The position numbers were made by a program, and so were the translations under genes. A stretch of 36,432 nucleotides of DNA. Source: JBBROS01 sp964246015. GTDB lineage: Bacteria > Pseudomonadota > Alphaproteobacteria > Acetobacterales > Acetobacteraceae. The notes under the pieces are model-generated. The model worked only from the letters and a program-made list of their open reading frames with translations. It ran no database searches and was not told the DNA's origin. Positions 1 to 9,208 of the stretch are shown piece after piece. Position 1 is the first letter of the stretch, and every line of letters begins with the position of its first letter. Location: contig CAXTPG010000040.1 in assembly GCA_964246015.1 (NCBI GenBank), positions 1 to 36,432 on the forward strand, read 5' to 3'.

Positions 1-98
1 CGCACAGCAGAACGCCGCCAACATATCCCTTCCAACCAGATGAACTTGTCAATGATCAGTCGATTTCGGCGCCACCGAAGGGGCAGCGCGTCGTCGGG
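1..98 (-). other. probable rRNA operon leader (16S gene outside window)
   Basis: Read on the minus strand, this stretch follows the promoter at 105-133 and has no convincing reading frame. It contains ATTGACAAG and then GAAGGGATATGTTGGCGGCG, a type of sequence I associate from memory with the transcribed leader ahead of 16S rRNA in Alphaproteobacteria. The mature 16S gene would begin left of base 1, so it cannot be confirmed here. The alternative is a tRNA or another strongly expressed stable RNA. Confidence 0.5.
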
Positions 99-104
99 AG
101 GCGC

Positions 105-133
105 TATCTAGGCCCCGGCCCCGATTGTGTCAA
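105..133 (-). promoter_or_regulatory. strong sigma-70 promoter, rRNA type, reading leftwards
   Basis: On the minus strand there is a perfect -35 TTGACA (133-128), a spacer of exactly 17 bases, and a -10 TAGATA (110-105). A G+C-rich discriminator GCGCCTCCC follows. The consensus -35, GC-rich spacer and GC-rich discriminator fit stringently controlled rrn promoters of Alphaproteobacteria. It drives transcription away from clpB and out of the window. The -10 is only a partial match to TATAAT. Confidence 0.65.
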
Positions 134-190
134 CGCTGTTTCAGCGCCCCCTCGAACGACGGAATACTCAATTCCATCAACCGGTTGTGC

Positions 191-237
191 GGCTGGGCGA
201 CTTGCGACGCCCGTAAAAGCGTCGAAGCAACCCAGCC
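191..237 (-). terminator. long nested hairpin after clpB
   Basis: An outer perfect 7-bp inverted repeat (GGCTGGG 191-197, CCCAGCC 231-237) encloses an inner perfect 6-bp repeat (CGACGC / GCGTCG) with an 8-base loop. It lies 22 bases past the clpB stop and upstream of the rrn-type promoter, so it probably ends clpB transcription. There is no T-run on either strand, so this is not a textbook intrinsic terminator. Confidence 0.5.
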
Positions 238-258
238 ATGCACGTCCCTGATGCCCCG

Positions 259-2847
<2,589 letters not shown>

Positions 2848-2928
2848 GTGTCCCTCTCGATCAGGCGACATAGGACCGGACGGCGCGTCCCTCTCGGAGG
2901 CAACGCGAAACCGGTCCATCAACCCAGG

Positions 2929-2957
2929 AGATGGGGACCGTGGTGCGGCCACTCAAG
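2929..2957 (-). promoter_or_regulatory. candidate sigma-32 (RpoH) promoter of clpB
   Basis: On the minus strand CTTG (2957-2954), 18 bases, then CCCATCT (2935-2929). This matches the alphaproteobacterial RpoH pattern CTTG-N17/18-CYTATNT at all but one defined position. It would give a 5' leader of about 75 bases before the clpB ATG at 2847, and clpB is a classical RpoH target. In such GC-rich DNA the match could be chance. Confidence 0.45.
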
Positions 2958-3007
2958 AGGAGTCGTCGCGCGGGAAGGGCGGGGGGGGGCTGGGAGTAGG
3001 AAGGGCT

Positions 3008-3037
3008 GGGCCGGCGCGCTGAAAGCGCAGCCGGCCC
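3008..3037 (-). terminator. GC-rich hairpin ending the def-coq9-microprotein unit
   Basis: GGGCCGGC (3008-3015) and GCCGGCCC (3030-3037) pair perfectly and enclose a second stem GCGCT / AGCGC with a 3-base loop. It sits 21 bases past the stop of the 26-codon gene and upstream of the clpB promoter, so it would separate the two minus-strand units. No T-tract follows. Confidence 0.55.
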
Positions 3038-3058
3038 GCTTCAGGCGGCCTGCCGGGG

Positions 3059-3139
3059 TTAGTGCAGGACGCCGAACAGCCAAAGCAAGAGTATTACTGG
3101 AATGGGAATGCCGATGAGCCAAAGCAAGATGCCACGCAT
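3059..3139 (-). CDS. 26-residue hydrophobic membrane microprotein
   Basis: A 27-codon frame starts at ATG 3139 and stops with TAA at 3059. The peptide begins MRGILLWLIGIPIP and continues as one hydrophobic segment with a charged N-terminus, so it should be a single-pass inner-membrane peptide. A Shine-Dalgarno-like TGGAG lies 7 bases before the ATG, and a strong hairpin follows the stop. From memory, similar very short proteins with an R-G-I-hydrophobic-IPIP pattern occur next to other genes in proteobacteria, but I know of no function. Two identical 13-base stretches (TCTTGCTTTGGCT) encode the repeated Leu-Leu-Trp-Leu blocks. It lies 57 bases after coq9 and may share its transcript or use its own promoter near 3153-3168. 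Confidence 0.6.
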   Translation of the reverse strand: MRGILLWLIGIPIPVILLLWLFGVLH

Positions 3140-3152
3140 GACGCGCTCCAGA

Positions 3153-3168
3153 GAAAGTGAACTTTCAC
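3153..3168. promoter_or_regulatory. interleaved palindromes upstream of the microprotein
   Basis: GAAAGT-GA-ACTTTC (3153-3166) overlaps GTGAA-CT-TTCAC (3157-3168). Both are perfect inverted repeats with 2-base centres. They lie just upstream of the Shine-Dalgarno of the 26-codon gene and could be an operator or an mRNA hairpin. No regulator is identified. Confidence 0.3.
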
Positions 3169-3196
3169 GAAACGCGCCTGCCCAGCGACGGTTGCC

Positions 3197-3784
3197 TCAT
3201 TCCTTGCGCAGCATCCCTTCCAGCTTGCGGCGGGCTTTTCCGATGCCCGCGACGCCGGCCAGGCGGCGATCGAGGAAGGCGAGCGTCGCCGAGTCGTCCC
3301 CACTCTGGTCGCGCAGCCAGAACAGCAGCGTGGCACCGTAGACCCCCGCCAGGATGGCCCGTTTGGTATACCAGGAGAAGTCGGCCGACCGGTCGCCGGC
3401 CGCGTGCCAGATGGCATCGACCGTCCGCGCCGTGCACCGCGCCGCGATCAGCCCGCGGCCGGGCATCGCGAGCACGCCGAGGCCCCGCCGCACCGCGTCC
3501 CGGAACGGTGCGTTGCGGGCGAACCGGGCCGCGATCACGGCCCGCACGCGGTCCGGCACCCGTATCCCGTCGAGGTCCAGCCCGGCTGCGTCCTGTTCCA
3601 TCCACCGGTCGCCCAGGTCGCAATAGGCTTCGACCATGTCGGGGGGGCCACCGGGGAAGAGGAGGTCCGCGTCGGGGCCGGCCGCTTCGGTCAGCGCGGG
3701 CAGCGTCCAGCCGCGCTCCGCGACCAGCGGCAGCATCGCCACGATGGCGGCATCGCGCTCCGGGCTGCGTTCGGGCGGCATCAT
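3197..3784 (-). CDS. COQ9 family protein (ubiquinone biosynthesis accessory factor)
   Basis: The product has 195 residues. COQ9 proteins bind lipid/quinone intermediates and present them to the COQ7-type hydroxylase in ubiquinone synthesis. The diagnostic C-terminal block is clear: AGDRSADFSWYTKRAILAG followed by a Val-Tyr and hydrophobic helix (about 130-160), as in mitochondrial and alphaproteobacterial COQ9. The N-terminal half resembles a TetR-like helical fold (ERDAAIVAMLPLVAERGW). Two adjacent ATG codons are possible starts; the first overlaps the def stop as ATGA, so the two genes are translationally coupled. In other Alphaproteobacteria coq9 is often found near rpsU, and here rpsU is divergent nearby. 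Confidence 0.9.
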   Translation of the reverse strand: MMPPERSPERDAAIVAMLPLVAERGWTLPALTEAAGPDADLLFPGGPPDMVEAYCDLGDRWMEQDAAGLDLDGIRVPDRVRAVIAARFARNAPFRDAVRRGLGVLAMPGRGLIAARCTARTVDAIWHAAGDRSADFSWYTKRAILAGVYGATLLFWLRDQSGDDSATLAFLDRRLAGVAGIGKARRKLEGMLRKE

Positions 3785-4323
3785 GGCGCGCGCCCGGACG
3801 CGGCGGCGCGGGCCAGTTCCTCGTTGAAGCCGAACAGGCGGAAATCGGTCATGCGCATCGGATAGAGGATCCCATCGAGGTGGTCGTATTCATGCTGGAC
3901 GACGCCGGCGTGGAAGCCGGACGCGGCGGCGCCGACGGGCCGCCCTTCGGTATCGACGCCGGAATAGCGGACCCGCATGTGGCGCGGCACGGCGGCGCGC
4001 AGGCCGGGGATGGACAGGCAGCCCTCCCACCGCAGCACCATGTCGTCCCCCAGCAGGTCCAGTTCCGGGTTGATGACGACGGTGTTCGGCATCTCGCCGT
4101 CGCCTTCCGCCGCCTCTGTCCGGCCCGGCGGCACGCGGAACACGAACAGGCGCAGCGGCACATGCACCTGGGGCGCGGCGAGGCCGGCGCCGCTTGCGTC
4201 CTCCATCGTCTCGATCATGTCGGCGACGAGCCGCCTGATCTCGGGGGCACCGGGGTCGGCGACGGGGGCGGCCCGTTCCAGCAGCACGGGATGCCCCATT
4301 CGTGCGATCTTCAGGATGGCCAT
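3781..4323 (-). CDS. def: peptide deformylase
   Basis: Metalloenzyme removing the N-formyl group from nascent proteins. The product has 180 residues and all three PDF motifs: GAGLAAPQ (45-52), EGCLS (100-104) and QHEYDH (143-148). Cys102, His144 and His148 are the metal ligands and Glu145 the catalytic base. The start MAILKIARMGHP is the usual one and has GGAG 7 bases upstream; the frame stays open further upstream but without family similarity. The stop overlaps the coq9 start. An acidic insertion (about 67-79) between motifs 1 and 2 suggests one of the PDF paralogues many Alphaproteobacteria carry. Whether this is the main copy cannot be told here. Confidence 0.95.
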   Translation of the reverse strand: MAILKIARMGHPVLLERAAPVADPGAPEIRRLVADMIETMEDASGAGLAAPQVHVPLRLFVFRVPPGRTEAAEGDGEMPNTVVINPELDLLGDDMVLRWEGCLSIPGLRAAVPRHMRVRYSGVDTEGRPVGAAASGFHAGVVQHEYDHLDGILYPMRMTDFRLFGFNEELARAAASGRAP

Positions 4324-4389
4324 GCGCGCTCCGGCGGTCTGTTTCGGGGAAGGTGGGCGGCTTGCTGTCAGATGGGGATGCGAAACTCT

Positions 4390-4418
4390 TTGGCGACCAC
4401 GCGTCTTGATGCTATAGC
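4390..4418 (+). promoter_or_regulatory. candidate sigma-70 promoter of rpsU
   Basis: TTGGCG (4390-4395), 17-base spacer, TATAGC (4413-4418), about 90 bases before the rpsU start. It lies in the divergent 187-bp gap between def and rpsU. Correct spacing and a strong gene downstream support it, but both hexamers are imperfect. Confidence 0.45.
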
Positions 4419-4510
4419 GCGGTTTCCGGTGGAAGCGTCCGCGCGGAAACCCTTCGCCATGCCCCTTACCCCTAAGCAGGGTGCATGCCACTACAGGAGA
4501 CGTCGGCCAA

Positions 4511-4714
4511 GTGCAGGTTCTCGTTCGGGACAACAATGTCGATCAGGCGCTCAAGGCGCTCAAGAAGAAGATGCAGCGTGAGGGCGTGTTCCGCGAGATG
4601 AAGCTCCGGCGCCACTACGAGAAGCCATCGGAACGCCGTGCGCGCGAGGCGGCCGAGGCCGTGCGCCGCGCCCGCAAGATGGAGCGCAAGCGCCTGGAGC
4701 GCGAGGGCTTCTGA
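4511..4714 (+). CDS. rpsU: 30S ribosomal protein S21
   Basis: Small basic ribosomal protein of the 30S platform, near the anti-Shine-Dalgarno end of 16S rRNA. The product has 67 residues. Reading the GTG at 4511 as start gives MQVLVRDNNVDQALKALKKK, which matches alphaproteobacterial S21. The upstream in-frame ATG at 4481 would add ten residues unlike S21. CAGGAGA lies about 10 bases before the GTG. The middle carries EGVFREMKLRRHYEKPSERR and the end RKRLEREGF, both diagnostic. It is transcribed away from def. Confidence 0.96.
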   Translation: MQVLVRDNNVDQALKALKKKMQREGVFREMKLRRHYEKPSERRAREAAEAVRRARKMERKRLEREGF

Positions 4715-4760
4715 CTTCCCGGCGCGCATGGCCCGGACTACCGGGCCAGCCGCGCCGCGC

Positions 4761-5798
4761 ATGACATCCTCCACACCCCGCCCCATCACCGTGCTGGACG
4801 TCGCCCGGCACGCCGGCGTGTCCGTGGGCACCGTCTCATCCGTGTTGAACCGGCCCGACTCGGTCGGCGAAGCCCGCCGTGCCCGCGTCCATGCCGCCAT
4901 CGAGGTGCTCGGCTTCGTCCCGAACCGCACGGCTCAAGCCCTTCGGAACGGTCGCTCCCGCCTCGTGGGCGTCTGCCTGCCGCACGTCTCCAGCGCCTAC
5001 TTCTCCTCCCTGCTCGCGAACCTCGAAACCGTCGCGTCCCGCCGGGCCTTCGGCCTGGTGCAGGTGCTGAGCCATCGCAGCCCGGCGGTCGAGCTGGAGC
5101 GCATCACCGCGCTGCTGACCTACCAGGTGGCCGGCCTGCTGATCGTCCCCACCATGCACCCGGCCGCGACGCTGGACCTGGTCGCGCGCGCGAGGCTCCC
5201 CACCGTCGTGCTCGACCGCCCCTCCCGCGACCAGCGCTTCGACGCCGTCACCTTCGACAACGCGGCCGCCATCCGCCAGATCGCCGAGCGGCTGATCGCC
5301 CTCGGCCACCGCCGCGTCCTGTTCGTGGCCAGCTTCCCGGGCCTCAGCACCACGAAGCAGCGCATCGCCGCCCTGCGCACGGCCTTCGGCGACGGCGCGG
5401 CGATGCTGCGCCAGGCCGGCGACCCCGCCCGGTTCGACGCGGCGCTCGCAGCCCTCCTGTCCGGCGCGGGCGCGCCCACCGCCGTCATCGCCAGCAACAC
5501 GACGGCGGGCGTCTGGACGGTGCGGGCGCTGCGCCGCGCCGGCCTGCGCTGGCCCGGCGACGTCTCGCTGCTGCTGCTCGACCACCCCGACTGGGCCGAC
5601 ATCATGGACCCGCCCCTCGCAGTGCTGCAGACGCCGGCGCTCGGGATGGCGGAAGCCGCGTGGGCCCTCCTGCTGGACCGCCCCTCCGACGCCCCGGGGC
5701 GCCAGGTGGTATCGTTGCAAGCGGCCATGCTCTGGCGCGACTCCGTCGCCCCGCCTCTTCCCCCCTCCCTGGAAAGGCAGGCGCTGGCGGTGGGTTGA
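4761..5798 (+). CDS. LacI-family transcriptional repressor
   Basis: The product has 345 residues. An N-terminal LacI helix-turn-helix (10-31, ITVLDVARHAGVSVGTVSSV) and hinge (RTAQALRNGRSRLVGV) are followed by a periplasmic-binding-protein-like sugar-sensing domain. The start at 4761 puts the HTH at the normal distance from the N-terminus; an ATG at 4729 would add 10 or so residues. Neither has a clear Shine-Dalgarno. It lies immediately upstream of a sugar-acid dehydratase-like gene and an ABC uptake system, with a LacI-type palindrome in between at 5836-5849. It most likely represses that cassette and is released by its substrate; the inducer is unknown. Confidence 0.92.
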   Translation: MTSSTPRPITVLDVARHAGVSVGTVSSVLNRPDSVGEARRARVHAAIEVLGFVPNRTAQALRNGRSRLVGVCLPHVSSAYFSSLLANLETVASRRAFGLVQVLSHRSPAVELERITALLTYQVAGLLIVPTMHPAATLDLVARARLPTVVLDRPSRDQRFDAVTFDNAAAIRQIAERLIALGHRRVLFVASFPGLSTTKQRIAALRTAFGDGAAMLRQAGDPARFDAALAALLSGAGAPTAVIASNTTAGVWTVRALRRAGLRWPGDVSLLLLDHPDWADIMDPPLAVLQTPALGMAEAAWALLLDRPSDAPGRQVVSLQAAMLWRDSVAPPLPPSLERQALAVG

Positions 5799-5822
5799 CG
5801 CTTCGGCCCAACGTACAGTCCC

Positions 5823-5852
5823 TTGACCCACTCTCCTGAAACGTTTCAGAAT
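5823..5852 (+). promoter_or_regulatory. promoter with embedded LacI-type operator
   Basis: A perfect 14-bp palindrome CTGAAACGTTTCAG (5836-5849) with the central CG typical of LacI/GalR-family operators lies 21 bases before the dehydratase-like ATG. It is bracketed by TTGACC (5823-5828) and CAGAAT (5847-5852), which could be -35 and -10 with an 18-base spacer. A repressor bound there would block RNA polymerase. The adjacent LacI gene is the obvious candidate regulator. Confidence 0.75.
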
Positions 5853-5870
5853 TGCCCCCGGGAGGACAGC

Positions 5871-7004
5871 ATGCGGATCACCGGGGTCGAGACGTTCAAA
5901 ATCTGGGTCGACTGGTGCAACTGGCTGCTCGTCCGCGTCACCACCTCCGAAGGCGTTACCGGCTGGGGCGAGGCCTCCCTCCACGGCGCCATCGGGAGCG
6001 TCGAATCCGCCATCGCCGAATTCGCCCCCCACCTCGTCGGCCACGACCCGGCCGGCCCCGAGCAGCACTGGCACCGCCTTTATAACGCCTGGCGCTGGCG
6101 CGGCGGCGCCGTGTTCATGACCGCCCTCGCCGCCCTGGACATCGCCCTTTGGGACATCGAGGGCAAGCGCCTCGGCGTCCCCATCCACCGCCTGCTCGGC
6201 GGCGCCCACCGCACCCGCCTCCGCGCCTACGCCAGCCACTGGCTCGCGGGCGTCCGAACGCCCGAAGCCGCCTTCACCGGCGCGCAGGACGCCGTGCGCC
6301 GCGGCTTCGGCGCATTCAAGTGCAACCTGCTGACCCGCGACGGCCTGCACGCCAACGAAGCCGCCGAACTCCGCCTCGCCGCCGAGCTGATGCAGGCCGC
6401 ACGCGAAGGCGCCGGCCCCGATACCGAGATCTTCATCGAGTGCAGCGAACTCCTCTCTCCTCGCACCGCCATCCGCCTCGACGACCTGCTCGCCCCCCAC
6501 CGCCCCGGCTGGTTCGAGGAGCCGATCCCGTTCGAGAACGCCGCCGCCATGGCCCGCCTGCAACGGGAGCTCCGCACCCCCATCGCGACCGGCGAACGCC
6601 TGCTGTCCCGTTTCGAGGTGCGGGAGCTGCTGGAGCAGGGCGGCTGCCGCGTCCTGCAACCCGACATCATGCACGCCGGCGGCTTCACCGAGGTTCGCCG
6701 CATCGCCGCCCTCGCCGACACCTGGTACATCCCCGTCGCCCCCCACAACCCCGGCGGACCCATCTGCACCGCCGCCTCCATGCACCTCGCCGCCGCCATC
6801 CCCAACTTCCTGATCCTGGAGCAGATGGAACCGCAGCGCGCCACCCGCGATGCGCTGGCCCACCCCCCGGCCCGGCTCGATAACGGGTTCTTCATCGTCC
6901 CCGACGGCCCCGGCCTGGGCATCGAACCGGACCTCGACGCCCTGGCCCGGCTCGGGTCCCAGCCGCAACCCAGGGCCGAACGACGCGGCGCACTCTGGCG
7001 ATAG
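5871..7004 (+). CDS. mandelate racemase/muconate lactonizing enzyme family protein, galactonate dehydratase-like
   Basis: Enolase-superfamily enzyme of 377 residues; GGGAGGA precedes the ATG. It aligns closely with E. coli D-galactonate dehydratase (DgoD, recalled from memory) at a constant offset of +7. Expected residues present are Glu216 (WFEEPI), Glu242 (ATGER) and the catalytic His292 (APHNPGGP). The first metal ligand is Glu190 instead of Asp, and the second DgoD catalytic histidine (DgoD His185) is Ser192: the usual Asp-x-His reads Glu-Cys-Ser. So the metal site may survive with a longer ligand, but one acid/base is missing. It could act on another sugar acid, or be an epimerase or cycloisomerase rather than a dehydratase. 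It sits between a LacI regulator and a sugar ABC transporter, so a carbohydrate-derived substrate is likely. Confidence 0.9.
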   Translation: MRITGVETFKIWVDWCNWLLVRVTTSEGVTGWGEASLHGAIGSVESAIAEFAPHLVGHDPAGPEQHWHRLYNAWRWRGGAVFMTALAALDIALWDIEGKRLGVPIHRLLGGAHRTRLRAYASHWLAGVRTPEAAFTGAQDAVRRGFGAFKCNLLTRDGLHANEAAELRLAAELMQAAREGAGPDTEIFIECSELLSPRTAIRLDDLLAPHRPGWFEEPIPFENAAAMARLQRELRTPIATGERLLSRFEVRELLEQGGCRVLQPDIMHAGGFTEVRRIAALADTWYIPVAPHNPGGPICTAASMHLAAAIPNFLILEQMEPQRATRDALAHPPARLDNGFFIVPDGPGLGIEPDLDALARLGSQPQPRAERRGALWR

Positions 7005-7035
7005 ACCGGAAACGCCGAACAGGAGGAAGCACGTC

Positions 7036-8298
7036 ATGCGAAACATCATCCGCCTCGCCGCCGCATTGCTCACCACAGCCACGACCGCCGCGCCCCTGCC
7101 CGCCCACGCGCAGCTCGTGCTGCAATGGCAGACCGCGAACCTCGTGGAAAAACAGTTCGAGCCCGTCTGGAAACAGATGGTCGCCGAGTTCGAGGCCGCG
7201 AACCCCGGCATCCGCATCGAACCCCTGCTCGTCGCCCGCCGCGACCACTGGACCCGCTTCGTCACCGCCGCCCAGGCCCGCCGCGCCCCCTGCATCATCT
7301 CCGTCGACGTCGCGACCGCCGCCTACAACGGCTACCTCCTCCCGCTCGACCGCTTCTGGGCCGCCGAACCCGCGTCCTTCCGCGCCGCCTGGAGCGATGA
7401 CACCCTCGCCGGCTCCCGCTGGGAGAACAAGCTGTTCGGCCTTCCGGTCTGGGGCGGCGTCTACGCGGACCTCTACAACCGCCAGATGGTCGTCGATGCC
7501 GGGTTGGACCCCGCGAGACCACCCCGCAGCTTCCCCGAATACCTCGCCTGGATGCGCGCCCTCACCCGCCCCGGCGCCCGGTGGGGCACCGCCCTCACCG
7601 CCGGCCCCACCGACACCACCACGCGCAGCCTGCTCACCTGGATCTGGGCCAACGGCGGCGAGGCGTTCGACCCCGCCATGACCCGCGCGACCTTTGCCGC
7701 CAACCCCCGCAGCCTGGAAGCGATCCGCTTCTACGTCGACCTTGTCCGCCAGGGCGTCGCCGCACCGGGCGCCACCACGACCAACTACCTGGAGCAGACC
7801 AACCTCTTCGCCCAGGGCCGCATCGCCTCCATGCGGACGGCCTACTGGGCCATCGCGAAGGTCGAGGGCGATGCGCCGGCCCTGAAAGGCGGCATCCTCG
7901 TCGCCCCGCCCCCCGGCGAGGGCACGCCACCCGTGCTGGCGACGCAGACCGCCTCCAGCATCTCCAGCGCCTGCCCGCACCCGGACGAGGCCTGGAAGTT
8001 CATCGTCTTCGAGGCCCAGCCGAAATGGGCCGTGCTGCGCGCCAAGGTCGCCAACTGGCTGCCGCTGCGGCGCGACCTGGCCGCCCTGCCCGAGATCGCC
8101 GGCGACCCGGACATGACCGCCTTCCTCCGCATGGCCGCCAACGCCCGCGCCTACCCCCTGCCCAGCCCCATCTGGGCCGACATCGCCGCCAGCGACATCG
8201 TCGCCGCGATCCAGCGCGCGATCCTGGACCCCGACCAGGTGGACCGCATCTTCCGCGACCTCGACACGCTGCTCACCCGCAAGCTGAAGGAGGGCTGA
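7036..8298 (+). CDS. ABC transporter sugar-binding protein (family 1)
   Basis: Periplasmic solute-binding protein of 420 residues. The N-terminus is a signal peptide (MRNIIRLAAALLTTATTAAP, cleavage probably after AHA near residue 25). The mature protein starts with a beta-strand/helix pattern and the WKQMVAEFEAANPGIRIE block typical of family 1 (maltose/glycerol-phosphate/oligosaccharide type) binding proteins. AGGAGGA lies upstream of the ATG. It is 31 bases after the dehydratase-like gene and 4 bases before the first permease, so all are one operon. It probably captures the sugar or glycoside that feeds the enzyme. Confidence 0.9.
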   Translation: MRNIIRLAAALLTTATTAAPLPAHAQLVLQWQTANLVEKQFEPVWKQMVAEFEAANPGIRIEPLLVARRDHWTRFVTAAQARRAPCIISVDVATAAYNGYLLPLDRFWAAEPASFRAAWSDDTLAGSRWENKLFGLPVWGGVYADLYNRQMVVDAGLDPARPPRSFPEYLAWMRALTRPGARWGTALTAGPTDTTTRSLLTWIWANGGEAFDPAMTRATFAANPRSLEAIRFYVDLVRQGVAAPGATTTNYLEQTNLFAQGRIASMRTAYWAIAKVEGDAPALKGGILVAPPPGEGTPPVLATQTASSISSACPHPDEAWKFIVFEAQPKWAVLRAKVANWLPLRRDLAALPEIAGDPDMTAFLRMAANARAYPLPSPIWADIAASDIVAAIQRAILDPDQVDRIFRDLDTLLTRKLKEG

Positions 8299-8302
8299 CC
8301 CC

Positions 8303-9208
8303 GTGCCGACGGCCCGCGCGCCGTGGACCGGCCGCGGCCTGCGGCGGGAGCGGTGGCACGGCGCGATGTTCGTCGCCCCGGTCTTCGTGTTCCTGGCCGC
8401 GGTCGTGCTGTTTCCGCTGGGCTACGCCGTCTGGACCAGCCTGCTGCGCATCCGCGGCCTCAACTCCCGCTTCGTCGGGTTAGAGAACTACGGCCGCATC
8501 CTGTCCGACCCGGCCTTCTGGAACGCGCTGCTCACCACCGTCCAGTTCACCCTCTGCTGCGTCGTGCTCCACATGGCGCTGGGCTTCGGCCTGGCGCTGC
8601 TGCTGAACCGCATGGGCCGGGCGCGCGCGGCCCTGCGCCTGCTGTTCCTGGCGCCCTGGATGGTCGCGCCCGCCATCGGCGCCACCGTCTGGCTCTGGCT
8701 GCTCGACCCGCAGTTCGGCATCGTCAACCACCTGCTGCTCTCGGCCGGCCTGCTGCGGGCGCCGCTCGCCTGGTTGGGCGAGCCGAACCTCGCCTTCCTC
8801 TCCGTCGTCGCCGTCGACGTATGGCGCGGCATCCCCTTCGTGATGCTGCTGCTGCTCGCCGGGCTGCTGGGCATCCCCGGCGAGCAGCACGAAGCCGCCT
8901 CGCTCGACGGCGCATCCGCGTGGCAGGCGTTCCGCCACGTCACGCTGCCCAACATGCGCCCGCTGCTGGTCATCACGTCGACGCTCGACACCATCAACAC
9001 CGTCCGGCAGTTCGACCTCGTCGCCGTGCTTACCGGCGGCGGCCCGACCGGCGCGACCGAGGTGCTGCCCGCCCTCATCTACAACACCGCCTTCCGCGCG
9101 AACCGCCTGGGCGAGGCCGCGGCGATCGGCGTCGTGCTCCTGCTCCTGGTGCTCGCCGTCTCCGCCGCGTACGTCGCGCTGCTGCGCCCGGCCGAGATGG
9201 ACGCATGA
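8303..9208 (+). CDS. sugar ABC transporter permease (MalF/UgpA type)
   Basis: The product has 301 residues and about six membrane helices. It starts with GTG at 8303, 9 bases after AAGGAGG inside the end of the binding-protein gene. The cytoplasmic coupling (EAA) loop reads EQHEAASLDGASAWQAFRHV and docks onto an ABC ATPase. It belongs to the MalF-like subunit class of carbohydrate importers. The stop overlaps the start of the second permease (ATGA). Confidence 0.92.
   Translation: MPTARAPWTGRGLRRERWHGAMFVAPVFVFLAAVVLFPLGYAVWTSLLRIRGLNSRFVGLENYGRILSDPAFWNALLTTVQFTLCCVVLHMALGFGLALLLNRMGRARAALRLLFLAPWMVAPAIGATVWLWLLDPQFGIVNHLLLSAGLLRAPLAWLGEPNLAFLSVVAVDVWRGIPFVMLLLLAGLLGIPGEQHEAASLDGASAWQAFRHVTLPNMRPLLVITSTLDTINTVRQFDLVAVLTGGGPTGATEVLPALIYNTAFRANRLGEAAAIGVVLLLLVLAVSAAYVALLRPAEMDA

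Noticed and set aside
2981..2989. run of nine G bases upstream of clpB
   Set aside because: Non-coding, upstream of the proposed promoter and not in a phase-variation position. It may be simple composition or a sequencing-prone homopolymer.
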